Position numbers and translations under genes: made by a program. 31,424 bases of DNA from assembly GCA_033064195.1 (NCBI GenBank), contig JARBJD010000584.1, positions 1 to 31,424 on the forward strand, given 5' to 3'. Shown piece by piece: positions 1 to 12,067 of the stretch. Each line of letters opens with the position of its first letter. The first letter of the stretch is position 1. Origin of the DNA: Blattamonas nauphoetae. Taxonomy: Eukaryota; Preaxostyla; Oxymonadida. The notes beneath the pieces are model-generated. The model was not told where the DNA came from, searched no databases, and saw nothing but the letters and a program-made list of their open reading frames with translations.

Positions 1-181
1 AGGGCTGAGTCTGATGTGTGGTTGTGGAGGCAAAAGTGTGTTTGAGTGGGTAATAGGAGGTCCTACGAGAAAGGAAGAAAGCGAGTATCAATGATTGCAG
101 AGAAAGTTTAGAAATCTAAAAAGAATCTAAAATCAAGAGAAAATGAAAGGGAAAAGTGTCAAATGATCGTTTCAGGCTTTC

Positions 182-304
182 CCTCACTCATCCCAAGTCC
201 TGCTGTGAACCTAGTACCGGACACAAGGGGCCATAGTTGGTACTAGGCTAGCCCTGTTCGGCCAAAAGGCCTGGCAGGATAAGCCAGGTATGGAATGAGT
301 GAGG
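182..304. other. Foldable multibranch segment
   Basis: A stem pairs 182-195 with 291-304 (13 pairs, one mismatch). Inside it lie a perfect 8-pair hairpin (CTAGTACC at 211-218 with GGTACTAG at 239-246), a GGCC-AAAA-GGCC hairpin at 260-271 and a CCTGGC/GCCAGG hairpin at 270-288. The last two overlap by two bases, so only one can form at a time. The shape resembles a structured RNA or a foldback DNA element. I see no tRNA boxes, and no known RNA family is recognised. Confidence 0.4.
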
Positions 305-560
305 TGTTGGGGATTTAGAAATTATAGTGTTGTGAAGTGAAAATGTATCTGAATCGAAAGAATAGGAGAATGAGGAGAAAAAGGATAGGAGAAGGGAGGA
401 GTAATAGGCTGAATGGGGAAGTTTGAGAATTAGGAGAATGAGGAGAAGAATGAAGAATAGGGGAATTTGGAGAAGAATCAATAATATGAGAATTAGGAAG
501 TATCAGAAATATGAGTATTTGGAGAAGATGAAACAGAAGTTGTAATGCAAGAGTAACGAA
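305..560. other. Purine-rich stretch
   Basis: The plus strand is almost all A and G, with irregular repeats of AGGAGAATGAGGAGAA-like phrases. The minus strand gives Leu/Ser/Phe-rich open frames that are a by-product of this composition. No gene is assigned. Confidence 0.5.
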
Positions 561-712
561 AAAGCAGTAATAGACTGGAAGTCCCGAACTCAACTCATTC
601 TCGTCCCGCCTCTCCACTTCTTCCTTCTCATACACCTTCCGCTCCCTCTTATCCACTCCCCTTCTCATGAAAACGTAAGAGAAAGAAAGAGATGAGTTAA
701 CACAAACTGGGG

Positions 713-1385
713 CACCGGTCAAGGAGGTATCGGAACGTAAAAACCAAGATATTCTTTGAGACCGGTGATAATTACGCGAAAGTAAGAATGACTGTCTGGG
801 AAGACAGTATGCCTAAAAGTCAGAGAAAAGGTCACTATGGAAAAGAGACATACTCGGGAAGTAATGAAAGGTATTACTTTCATTGCTGGAAACTTTCGAA
901 ATGCGAAGTGAAAACGCACGAAGTTCATCCGAAGAGCGGATGGGGTGTTCGAGGTGATGTGAAACACAATTCGTTAAAACTCCGAATTCAGGTCGCAGCA
1001 GTTTTACCATGCTGCTCAGCAAAGAAACAATATGAAACTTTCTTCCTAAAACAGGGGTTTTCAGAAGAAAGGAAGTAACCGAGAACATACTGGTTCCTAA
1101 AATGAGGACCAGTATCAGAGAAACAGTGATGTGAGTTTTGGAACTATATGAATCAAGAGCAAATAAATCGGTTAAACATTCCTGAACAAAACGGTGGTCG
1201 TGTGAAAGAACAGGGAAATAAAGTTGTGATATGATTTAGTGATAACAGAATTCTGTGAGGTGAAACAAGTGATACATAAATGAGAAACTTGTGTCTGAGA
1301 ATAAAATCGTGTCCGATTTGGTCGTTTGCAAGAGGCAAACGCCAATTTTCTTTAAAATCCATCACGATAACTAAAGAGTTATCGT
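713..1385. repeat. Cluster of short perfect hairpins
   Basis: At least nine unrelated inverted repeats follow one another: 713-720/760-767 (8 pairs), ACTGTCT/AGACAGT at 791-808 (loop 4), AATGAAAG/CTTTCATT at 863-884, CATCCG/CGGATG at 926-942, AATTCG/CGAATT at 968-988, GCAGCA/TGCTGC at 995-1015, CTTTCTTC/GAAGAAAG at 1038-1071, ATACTGGT/ACCAGTAT at 1087-1115, CGTTTGC/GCAAACG at 1323-1341 and ACGATAACT/AGTTATCGT at 1364-1385. Stems differ in sequence, so this is not a simple tandem repeat. Open frames here are short and unconvincing. Function unknown. Confidence 0.6.
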
Positions 1386-1731
1386 CGATGTGAAAGTGCA
1401 GTAATTGTAATAATTTCTTTGTTTTCTGCTATTTCTTTGTGTTTTTATTGTTTCTAATTCTTTTTTCTTTTTCTGTTAATTTGTTGTTTGTTTCTTGTTT
1501 TTGTAGATGTTTGCCTCGCTCACAAATTGAGCAAAGGTCTGTTCTTTTTGGTTTTGTAGAAATGTTTTGTTTTGTTGCAAAATGAAGAATAGGACATTTT
1601 GGTTTTGCCTTCTTGCACCAATTTCTGGTGAAGGTCCTTCTTTGTTGAGGAGAGGAGCCTTGGTTCAAGTTTTGATTTGATATTTGTCGAGGGATTTGGA
1701 GATATAGTTTGGAGTTGCGGTGTTGAATGAT

Positions 1732-2166
1732 TTAGAAGGAATTCCTCGTCGTCTTTGTCAGAGAGTCAAGGACCGATGGTTCTATTTGAGAGATAATGAA
1801 ACAATGAGAATAAAGAGGGCATACTGTTTTCTTCTTTTTACTGAGTTTCGACTGTGATTCACAGCTTGGGGATGTATTGTCCATGATGGCTTTCATCAGG
1901 ACTTCATCTTCCTCAATGTTAATTTTCTGTTGGTGATTATGAAAAGAAAGGAAAATCAAACCTGTTTCGAGGCTGGTCTTTTGCGGGTTGGAGCTCTTGG
2001 TTTTCCATTTATTGTGTCGAAGCGGGAGTGTGCGTAGTAGAAGCCTCCCTCTTCGACACAGGCTCAAAGGTTTGTGTTTCGTGGAGACTACACCTGCAGA
2101 AACACATTGCATTAATCGAACATCTTTATTTCTCATTTCATTGTAATAATGAGAAAGAGATGACAA
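1732..2166 (-). CDS. Hypothetical 144-codon open frame
   Basis: One open frame of 144 codons on the minus strand, starting at an ATG at 2166. The product is rich in Ser, Lys and Leu, with a lysine run near the middle, and has no domain I recognise. The frame contains two strong hairpins, one of them at 2013-2060. It could be an exon of a host gene, part of a decayed gene, or chance. No neighbour supports a function. Confidence 0.2.
   Translation of the reverse strand: MSSLSHYYNEMRNKDVRLMQCVSAGVVSTKHKPLSLCRRGRLLLRTLPLRHNKWKTKSSNPQKTSLETGLIFLSFHNHQQKINIEEDEVLMKAIMDNTSPSCESQSKLSKKKKTVCPLYSHCFIISQIEPSVLDSLTKTTRNSF
2013..2156. other. Two long hairpins
   Basis: TGTGTCGAAG at 2013-2022 pairs with CTTCGACACA at 2051-2060. 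After one mismatch GGGAG at 2024-2028 pairs with CTCCC at 2045-2049, giving 15 pairs over a 16-base loop. A second hairpin pairs TTTCTCATT at 2129-2137 with AATGAGAAA at 2148-2156 (9 pairs, loop 10). They extend the hairpin-rich zone that begins near position 100. Confidence 0.6.
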
Positions 2167-2521
2167 AAGTGAGGTGAAGTAATCTAAGGAGAGAAAGAAT
2201 CAATAAGAGAAAGAGCAAACGATTATAATGAGCTTCGACTTGCCTTTTCACATCCTGCAGGTCATGTCTGCTATCCAGTGCCCTGATGAGGGAGCAGCTG
2301 GATTTTCTCATGTTGTCTTGTCAACAAGGCATGAATCTCCCCATGAGTACTGATGGTCGAAGGAGGCTTTCGGTTGTATTCTAAAATAGATTGCATCTCA
2401 GAAGAATGTATGATGGGAAATTGGTTTCTTTGAAGCAGAGGAAAATGTGTTGGGATGCGACACAAAGAGACAACAAAGGTCTCAATCAACCCACAAGTCA
2501 GTTTTCGTATATTCAACCACA

Positions 2522-4560
2522 TCAGCTCTGTAAATCCACCTCGAACGACCGCTTCTCCTCCAATCCACCTCGAATGACCCTCTTAACACCTCCAATCCAC
2601 CTCGAACGACCCGCTTCCCCCCTCCAATCCACCTCGAATGACCCTCTTAACACCTCCAATCCACCTCGAACGACCCGCTTCCCCCTCCAATCCACCTCGA
2701 ATGACCCTCTTAACCTCCAATCCACCTCGAATGACCCTCTTAACACCTCCAATCCACCTCCAGACGACCACTTCCCCCTCCAATCCACCTCGAATGACCC
2801 TCTTAACACCTCCAATCCACCTCGAATGACCTCTTAACACCTCAATCCACCTCGAATGACCCTCTTAACCTCCAATCCACCTCGGACAGCCCGCTTCCCC
2901 CCTCCAATCCACCTCCAGATGACCTCTTAACACCTCCAATCCCTCGAACGACCCGCTTCCCCTCCAATCCACCTCAGATGACCCTCTTAACACCTCAATC
3001 CACCTCGAACGGCCCGCTTCCCCTCCAATCCACCTCAGATGACCCTCTTAACACCTCAATCCACCTCAGAATGACCCTCTTAACACCTCCAATCCACCTC
3101 AGAATGACCCTCTTAACACCTCAATCCACCTCGAACGACCCTTCCCCTCAATCCACCTCGAATGACCCTCTTAACACCTCAATCCACCTCAGATGACCCT
3201 CTTAACACCTCAATCCACCTCGGAACGGCCCGCTTCCCCTCAATCCACCTCAGAATGACCCGCTTCCCCTCCAATCCACCTCGAATGACCCTCTTAACAC
3301 CTCCAATCCACCTCGAATGACCCTCTTAACACCTCCAATCCACCTCGAATGACCCTCTTAACACCTCCAATCCACCTCAAGAACGACCCACTTCCTCCAA
3401 ATCCACCTCGAATGACCCACTTCCCCCTCCAATCCACCTCAGAATGACCTCTTAACACCTCCAATCCCTCGAACGGCCCGCTTCCCCCTCAATCCACCTC
3501 GAATGACCCTCTTAACACCTCAATCCACCTCAGACGACCCGCTTCCCCCTCCAATCCACCTCGAATGACTCGCTCCCCCTCCAATCCACCTCGAATGACC
3601 CTCTTGCCTCAATCCACCTCAGAATGACCCTCCAACACCTCCAATCCACCTCAGACGACTTCCTTCCCCTCAATACACTCAGATGGCCACTTCCCCCCTC
3701 CAATCCACACTCGAATGACCCGCTTCCCCCTCAATCCACCTCAGACCGAGCCCTCTTAACACCTCCAATCACCTCAGACGACCCGCTTCTCCTCCGTCCC
3801 TCAGACCAGCCCTCTTAACACCTCAATCCACCTCGAATGACCCGCTTCCCCCCTCCAATCCACCTCGAATGACCCTCTTAACACCTCAATCCACCTCAGA
3901 CCAAGCCCTCTTAACACCTCCAATCCACCTCAGACGACCCACTTCCCCTCCAATCCACCTCAGACCAGCCCTCTTAACCTCAATCCACCTCGAACAGCCC
4001 GCTTCCCCCCTCCAATCCACCTCAGACTGACCCTCTTAGCACCTCCAATCCACCTCAGACGACCCGCTTCCCCCTCCAATCCACCTCAGGTGACTCGCTT
4101 CCCCCCTCCAATCCCTCGAATGACCCTCTTAACACCTCCAATCCACCTCCAGACCAGCCCTCTGCTACCTCCAATCCACCTCGAACGACCCACTTCCCCC
4201 CTCCAATACACCTCAGATGACCCACTTCCCCCTCCAATCCACCTCGAATGACCCTCTTAACACCTCCAATCCACCTCGAATGACCCCTTCCCCCCTCAAT
4301 CCACCTCAATGACCCTCTTAACACCTCCAATCCACCTCAGACCCGCTTCCCCCCTCCAATCCACCTCAGAATGACTCTCTTCCCCCTCCAATCCACCTCA
4401 GATGACCCTCTTAACACCTCCAATCCCTCGAACGACCCGCTTCCCCTCCAATCCACCTCGAATGACCCTCCAACACCAATCCACCTCGAATGACCCTCTG
4501 CTCACCTCTCCAATCCACCTCGAATGACCCTCTTAACACCTCCAATCCACCTCGATTGCT
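2522..4560. repeat. 32-base minisatellite, about 60 units
   Basis: Two unit types alternate irregularly. Both share CCTCCAATCCACCTCGA; one continues with ATGACCCTCTTAACA and the other with ACGACCCGCTTCCCC. Intact units are 32 bases, not a multiple of three, so the repeated peptides seen on either strand (for example GSFEVDWRG) rotate frame and are not evidence for a protein. Units on the left are regular; those past about 2830 are more often shortened by a few bases. The strong strand bias (C/T-rich plus strand) may matter for replication. Confidence 0.95.
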
Positions 4561-4587
4561 CTCCTATCACTGGTGGACCCCTCATCT

Positions 4588-4930
4588 TCTCCATCCATCA
4601 CAAACTTCCCTCTTCCTTCCCCATCCCATCTCAAACTGACCTCTTCATTCCCCATCCACCTGAACTTCCCTCTTCCTCACTTCTCCACAAGCTCCCTCTT
4701 CCTTCCCCATCCCATCACAAACTCCCCTCTTTCCCCCATCCCATCCACAAACTTCCCTCTTCCTTCCCCCATCCCATCACAAACCCCTCTTCCTTCCCCC
4801 ATCCCATCACAAACTCCCTCTTCCTTCCCCATCCCATCACAAACTTCCCTCTTCCTTCCCCATCCCATCACAAACTCCTCTTCCTTCCCCATCCCATCAC
4901 AAACTTCCCTCTTCCCACCTCCACTTCTCC
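4588..4930. repeat. 31-base pyrimidine-rich minisatellite
   Basis: About eleven units of a 31-base phrase containing CTTCCTTCCCCATCCC and ATCACAAA, with variants. The array starts just after the 32-base array ends and is also pyrimidine-rich on the plus strand, but the unit is unrelated in sequence. It stops where coding-like sequence begins at about 4935. Confidence 0.9.
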
Positions 4931-5075
4931 ACAAATAGCGTCATTGGCATCATCAAACGTTGACCGCACCAATTTATGTTCCACCAGCATTGCCACATCA
5001 CCGGCGTGAACCTCCTCGATGAGTGTCAGTCGCCCTCCACACACGCCTTGTAGATTCTCCCTGTTTGTGATTTGA

Positions 5076-6816
5076 ATGTCGCCTTCCACTCCCAAACAGA
5101 CAATCTCGACTCTATCGGACTCCACACTCTGCCAATTCCTCTCTAAGAATCGGAAATATTCGCATTTGAGCAGTCTTTTTGACAAATTTAAACATTGTCA
5201 GAAACCAATCACGCCTAGCGATATAAAATACCTTCAAACCCCTCGCCAAACTCTCTACTGACTTTTGGATCGATCTCACCTCCGAAATAATTGACCAGAT
5301 CTCTAATTCGCGTTTGTTATTATCCTTCATTCCCATTTTCACTCCATTTCCTTCGTTCAGAAGAAGAACCAGTGGAAGAACTCCTCATCTCACTCCATTC
5401 ATCAATTTCACCACAAAACCTCCCCAAAGTCCTTTCAGCTCTTCAAACATTCGCAATTCCCCAAAGCGGCCCTTATTTGGACTCACAAACTCTCAGTCAC
5501 GCACAAACATCACCTGATCTTCTCGTCTTGATGTTCGAGTACTCTTTCGGCTTACAGACACAGGAAGTGGTAGAACTGCTCACATTCAAGACATTTGAGC
5601 TCCAACTCCTGTTTGAGATAGTAGACGAAGAACCATACCAAACCCACTCCATCTCTTCCTCCATACTCTTTTCTCAACCACTCGGAAGAAATTGTCAAAC
5701 CATGTGGAGATGACAGCAATACCATCTCATTTATCGCTCAAATTCTCACTCTCGGCATCACAAACTCCTCCGACATCGTCGCAGAGTATTCATCAGCTGG
5801 TCAGATCACATTTTCCAAGTCTATGCTCGAGCTCGACAAAACTAACGAAGTATTTGAACAATTGGTACAACTAGTGGCTATCAATCAAGATCAGACAGCG
5901 TCAAGCTTCCTGTTCTTTCGTTCAGTCCTCACTCGGCCGTGTAGTGGTAGTGCTTCACTGACCTTGACCCGAACCAGCTAACACTTACAAAACTGATCTA
6001 CTAAACAACAGCTCGTTCCTTTCCATCCTCCTCACCCTAATATCTCTACGACCGACCTAGGCTCCAGATTTCACGACACTTTTGTCAGCCTGAGCAAGCT
6101 CCCTAATGTTCACGGTTTTGCCTCTTTCTCTGGAGTATTGTTCGAAAACAGATGGGAGGACTTCATCCGGGTGAATCGAAGGATTCTTGGCTGTCGTCGA
6201 GCGAGTTCAACGAAAGACCAGACTTGATGTGTCGGAATTAGCCTTTCCACCGCTCATTCGAGCCGACATCCTCTCTGAAGTCACCAGTACCCTTCTGAAA
6301 GTGGTTAAAAGACAGAAGAACATTTACACAAACGTGTGTCAACGGGTATCCAATCATCTCTAACACTCGACATCATCCCGGAGAAATATGAATCGCTCTT
6401 CGTACTATCTGTTCCGCTTCTGCAACGATGTATTTCGTTCCTCCTGCACATTTGGACTGTATTCGCTTCACTTGTCGAAAGGGAACCTACAACAGTTTCT
6501 TCGATCGTGTCATTGCTCAGATTTGTGTCTCTGCTTCAAAATTGGCAACTGACCTTGACTGGAATCACGTCGTTAGTCCACCTCTTCCACACTCTTCTCC
6601 ATTCAAAGGATCCCGCCTTTGACATCTCTTCCAGTTTCTTGTCTCTTTTCCGACGTGCCCAACATCAACCCGAAGCGGGTAGGGTTTTTCGACCTCACAC
6701 ACTCTCTCCTCGACGGAAAGAAGGCGTTTCTGCACCCTGTCGTTTCTTTTGACTCGTTGCTTGTTGCCAACCCCAATCTCCCTCTTCTGCCCTTCTCCAC
6801 TCTGCAACGGAGATAG
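5076..6816 (+). pseudogene. Decayed or multi-intron host protein gene
   Basis: Long peptide segments with normal protein character follow each other on the plus strand but in changing frames: a start-like segment at 5076-5261 (MSPSTPKQTIS), a Leu/Glu-rich segment at about 5352-5690 (contains EEPVEELLISLHSSIS), another at 5690-5930 (GDDSNTISFIAQIL), then pieces at 6010-6060, 6060-6230, 6190-6360, 6336-6650 and 6619-6816. Two changes could be GT-AG introns (about 5304-5352 and 5947-5980). Others, near 5690, 6190 and 6340, have no obvious splice sites and look like frameshifts. The product is helix-rich and Leu-rich. I do not recognise the family. A real gene with many small introns is the main alternative. 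Confidence 0.45.
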
Positions 6817-6819
6817 GCG

Positions 6820-8985
6820 AACATAGTGTGTGAGACGGGAGGTGGATTGGTGTGTTGTGTATGCTGTTTCTGCAGTTAATGTTGTCGACCAGAAAGCGAC
6901 GAGACAAGGAAGATCGAGAGTGCGTTTGTGTATAGATGTTTTAAGATCTATCTGACGAATGACGATTTGTATGAGCAGTTAGAAGAGAAGATGAGCGAAG
7001 AGAGACGAAATAGAAGTACAGAATTCCAAACCAGCCGCTGAACAAGAAGAGCCAAAAGAACAAGCTGATGACGACAACGAACCATTCCAATCGCATTCCT
7101 GACGGATGGAAGGAACCGATGTGGTCATGGTTGAGGAGGGAGAAAGGGATCTGCAGATCAAGATAACGCCTTTCATGATCTGACTCCACCTCTCCAGCAA
7201 CTCCTCCTCACAAAATGCCCACAGAACGGATTTGATTGCAGTGACACAGAGCCGATATTCTTTTTGCATTTCCGTCGTTTTCTGGTTTCAACGCATATCT
7301 ATCCAGCAATTCTTATCGCATGTTGTTATCGTCGATTTCTCTTTCCTTCTTCCTTTTTCAATATAGTCGTCTCGAAATAGTGATGCACATAATACAACCT
7401 ACACCACAGTCAATCAGAGAAGTCCAGTTGAAATGAAAGGTGGAGAAACATGATGGTCACCACTATTCCAATTAAAAAATGAAAAGTGTCCTTGTTCAGA
7501 ACTCCCAAATTTAAGAAACCAGAAAGGAGCATTCACCAAGCAATGTAAAAGTGATCGTTGTGTGTTTATCTTCAGATGTTGTGGAGTTTGAGAAACGAAG
7601 GGAATCGATGAGCCTGGCTGAATCATAGCGACAGAAACGGCGAGGTTGGGAAAGAGGTATGTGAAGATGAGCAGGAGTGCTGTTTTGCCAATAAAGAAGG
7701 CACACATAAAGGTTAAACGACAACAAACATCGAATCAAATCCTCCCTCGCTCATCACAGCAGTCGCAACTGAATATTGGAAACTTTATCAATTACGATGA
7801 ACCAGATTGCTGAAGAGATAGAAATAGCGATGAAAAGGGTAAACGTCCGATTATCATTATTGTCGATTGATCACGATCCGGTTTGGACTGAAAAGTTCAG
7901 CATGTGTAATATGATGTCTTATTCTGACTATGAATCAGACCATGGACGACCAATCAAACAGAACATGTTGATTGAGTTCTGTTCACCGAGATCGCTTGAA
8001 CGGAGTGTTAAGGTTGAATGAAGTTGCTGGCGGATGGAGATAAGTTGGATAGCGAGGAGGGAGAAGGATACCGCAGTAGTCTTTGGTTTATTTTGACCAG
8101 CAGGTTTGGTTTCGGATTTGTGAGAGAAATAGGTGATCGATCTTTCTGCTCTCAGTGTTCTTTTGGTTTCGCTCTTCTTGTCTGTTCCATCACTCTCCTC
8201 AAAATACCACGGTGAGAAAACACGATCACCGTCCAAGCGTGTTTCTTGTATAGAGTACGGATTCTGGCCAAGCGGAGGATAATCACAGATATTGTCGCTT
8301 CTACATTATCAAAAGATGAGCATGCGCATTGTTCACAACAGCTATCAAATCCTCGTCGCCTACAGCCTTCCCTCGCCCTCCTTCTTCCGCCACGTTTTCA
8401 GCGCTGTCATTGAGAGAATCTGGAGGATTGCCTGCTTTGTGATGGGATTTGAGAGAGAGGGCAGTGAAAGGGAAGAAGAGATACCTGAATAGTTTGTCAA
8501 TTGTATGCAAAATAGTCGCGTCTCGAATCGTTATCAGAACAGCGATTAATGCGAACGGTTGACTTTCTTTTTCGCTACGGAACGTGAGATCGTTTTCAAA
8601 CGGTGGTAACCGGGTGCGCAACAAGTTGTTCCATCCCCGACGAGGTGCAATGAAGAGTAAACCCCATGTGGACCAACAAAGTCGACAAGAGTGATTCGAT
8701 TCTTCGGTTTCGGATGACAGTTTGGGGATTGGTTCCCGGAACGAGAACAATGACAGAGTACAAGTTCAACAGGGACGATCATGGAACCAATCCTGGGTGG
8801 ATGTGAAATGGCGGGAGTGTAGGCTACATTTCATTTTTACGAGATTGATGAGATGGGATTTTGAGATGCTCCAAAAGTCGAGTGGGAAAGATAATCTGGT
8901 CACAATGGATCGTGCAGAGACGCAAGGAATTGTGTGGAGAGAGGACGGTCGAAGATGTGACAGTCAAAGACAGTCACGTTGAGAA
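6820..8985. other. No gene assigned
   Basis: Only short open frames occur on both strands. A minus-strand piece at about 7090-7264 (contains AIKSVLWAFCEEELLERW) reads like real protein, and further minus-strand pieces lie near 8301-8750. Neither joins into a gene I can support. This may be the remains of a further host gene copy. Confidence 0.4.
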
Positions 8986-8989
8986 CGAC

Positions 8990-11911
8990 GAACCTAAATG
9001 AGCAACCCACTTCTAGAAGAGTGGAGGCGATCGCAGAATCTGTTCATCTGTACTAGCAATCAGAGTATTCCAAACATCGAAGGGGAGTCCACGGAAATGA
9101 GTTGGAGTCATTCCAGCGAGGTAGTTTCGATGTGTCATTTGAGATTGAATCGTTCACAGCCTTCACACATTCAATCCCAGTTTCTGTGAGATTGAGAGAC
9201 AGCTGTTGACAAGATAACTCCCATAAGAGCCGCTCTTTTCGTGTTTCATCTTCTGTTCGAGTGTGTCTTCGAAGCCTTCCGAAAACAGAGATTACATCAT
9301 CCGTTGTCCAGATTGGGCCGCTTCTGTGTCGGCTCTCATCTAGTCTCCGAGTGCAACGGTGAAGCTACGGAGAGGAACCCAGAGACGATCCATCCCATGA
9401 ATAGAGTAACTTCAACCAATCAAGACAAGAATTATTCAGTTAGGGACAAACAATGGATATCAGGAGGAATTGATTGTGTGAGGTCTGGATTGAATGCCAC
9501 TATTGACACATTTGGCAAAAAATGACGAAAAACGAAAAACAGAGGAATTAAGGTAAAATTACTCGAGTATCCGCTATAAGAAGACTGTGCTGCATCACTG
9601 GCCAGGAAACGAGAAACGATTGGGAGACAGCCGAAAGAGGGGAGTTGGTGGACGGCGATGAGTGTTCGATTGATTTTTGTTCGACTCCGTGTTCTAAGTG
9701 TTGTTCAGCTGACAGCGACACGTGCTGTTTGATCCAGCTTCCCAAAAAGTGTGGAGACATCGCATCATCCTTGCTGTTCGGCCAATTCGGAGTGAAAGTG
9801 TGGGCGAGGCCTTTCAGCGAGTCTCCGAGATTGTTGGAGAATGCGGAGCAGGTTTATGATATGGGCATGAAGGGAAGGAACATTGCACGTCCAAATGGGA
9901 GAAAGGAGCGATTGTGGCCAGTTGTGAAGTGATAGATCGTTTTGGGTTGTTCAACATCGGCGAGAATAACCTCAATCTTCACAACAAATGAGCACAAGAG
10001 CAGTTGATGGCTGATGTGTGGGTGTAGAGCAGTTCAATTCGTTGGTATGTTCCGAGATTGGAGCGATGTCAAATCGAAGCTTGCCCATCGCTGGTCGGGC
10101 ATCTCATCAGAACTGTCGGTGTGCATGTGCTCCCAAATGGCCCTCCCACACTTCCGAGCAGCAATCTATAAATGTCACTTCGTCCACGTGAGTAGTGTTC
10201 CACTCTTGTCGAGTCCTTCGCACAATCCTATCTCTCACCATCCATGCCATCTCTATCACCGAAATCAACAGAGAATGGACACGTATGGCCTAACCACTGC
10301 AAGATCGGTCGAATCTGACGGGATAGAAGAATCGGAGAGAAATCAAGATGAAAGGCAGAAATGACGCACAAAATTGTAGAATCAAGAAATCAATGGCATG
10401 AACGGAGTGAACAACACACATGAAGTTGTATCCGTCAATCAGAAAGGAGAGAAGAGAAACAAGAAATCACTGTGTTGTAGTTTTGAAAATGCGGTAAATC
10501 ACTCCACCCACATTGCCCAATCCAAGATCAAGCAAGTCCATCTCACTCTCTTTCAGTATCCTTCACGAAAGACAAGTGTGGTCAAGTTCTGGCAAGTCAG
10601 ATCTTTCATTTCCGGTGCGATTGGGGTTGGTCTTTGCTGTCGAGCGATTCTGTCAATTCCGAACGACGTTTCTTGCACAAAACAGTGAACTTGAAAGAGA
10701 ACAAAACGAGAGAAGCAAACACCGATTCTGACAGATTGGGAAAGACCAGAAACATAAAGCTGGCCAGCTTTCCCATTCATGAAGAATTAGACTGTTCGAG
10801 GTGTCGATTCCATGTCCACCTACATCCACACACAAAGCTCCTTCCCTTCAAATGTGAGTAGTTTAACGGCAGTTCAGTGACGCGACGGGTGGATGGTGTC
10901 TTGAGGTTGATTCGACCAGTCGATGAAGAGAGTGAGAGAGAATCTGGAGATATGAGGAAAAGGGAGACAAACTCTTAATATTACATCCAATGATTTCATC
11001 CACTTCGGTGTCAGGTGTAGTTGAGTCGAGAAGACCAATGAAGATTTCTCCAGGGTAGGTTGACAACGATGAAGAAGAAAACGAGAAACAATCGGTTGCG
11101 GAAGAGAGAGAATCGTCATAGTGACGGATACAATTCCCGTTGTGACAGGGTCTCCAATGAGAATCAAGCTGGTGTTTGTAGATCTTTTCGGAGTGATGGC
11201 ACCTGCTGTACGAGTGATGATCGAGGAGCGCACGATGAAGTGGGAAGGAGCAGTGAAGAGTAGTGGAGGTAAGGCCATGAGTTAGATCGGGAAATGAATA
11301 GTTCCTTTGAAACCAGATGGAATGTGAAGAATGTGGAGATACGAACTTTCAGAAACTTTTGAACCAGTTTCATCGATGAATGATGATTGAAGAGAGGATT
11401 GGAAGCTTGATACGAAGATGGATTTCGCTCGATGAAGCTCTGTTTGTTCTGTTCAGGAAGGTCATCACCACTGCGACCACAGTCGAGTGAGGAGATGACA
11501 ATAGAGTGGAAATACTCTGAACAAAGCCAGAAGGCGATCTGGCTGAAGCGTGAACGATCCAGTCGAAGAAGGAACAAGGTCGATAACGAAGTTCGCTTCT
11601 TGTTCTGATTGTTTCCATGTTGGTTCAAGTTTCTTCAAAATTGGACAGCTCTGCCTTGAAGGGCTTCATCAAACAGGTGTTCAGCTTACACAAGGGCAAC
11701 AAGCGAACAGTAAATTCTCGATTTGTCCTCAATCGACAATTGTGCGTTGGGATCGAATGTGAGGAATGGTTCACGTTCTGACATGATTATTCCATCTGCT
11801 TCCAGAGTTTTTGGGCATAATAGAACGATGTGGATTCAATTGATGAGGACATTCTTCTTGCATCGTTGATGACGGATCGATCATGCCCTTCTCCTCATGA
11901 TGATCCTCCAT
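8990..11911 (-). pseudogene. Decayed copy of a large host gene family
   Basis: The minus strand opens with an ATG at 11911 and then gives recognisable pieces in order: EPFLTFDPNAQLSIEDKS and IYCSLVALV (about 11690-11780), SEQEANFVIDLVPSSTGS and SPSGFVQSISTLLSSPHST (11470-11620), and near the far end AAQSGQRMM, LFSEGFEDTLEQKMKHEK and NSCLSISQKLGLNV (9185-9330). The pieces fall in different frames with in-frame stops between them, so the copy is broken many times. From memory these phrases match a highly repeated family of hypothetical proteins in the oxymonad Blattamonas nauphoetae, which I cannot check here. The middle (about 9550-11300) is less clear and may hold inserted or rearranged sequence. 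Function of the family is unknown to me. Confidence 0.5.
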
Positions 11912-12067
11912 GAATCAAGGGCAGCATACAAAATCACAACACGATACGTCTCTCCACAATATTCAAGACATTACGTCTGTCCAATGTTGAGCAAAAGAGG
12001 GGAACTCTCTGTAAATACAGAATTGCGAAGATAACAGGATAAAAGTGTGGTGAATTAACATAGACGG

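Noticed and set aside
315-722. A membrane protein on the minus strand (Leu/Phe/Ser-rich frame)
   Set aside because: The composition comes from a purine-rich simple sequence on the other strand, and no start context or domain supports it.
2522-4560. Repeat-protein genes or a CRISPR-like array in the 32-base repeats
   Set aside because: The unit length is not a multiple of three, so frames rotate and break. There are no unique spacers between units.
9645-9932. A cysteine-rich plus-strand protein
   Set aside because: It lies opposite the decayed minus-strand gene family copy, has no family features and no signal or neighbour to support it.
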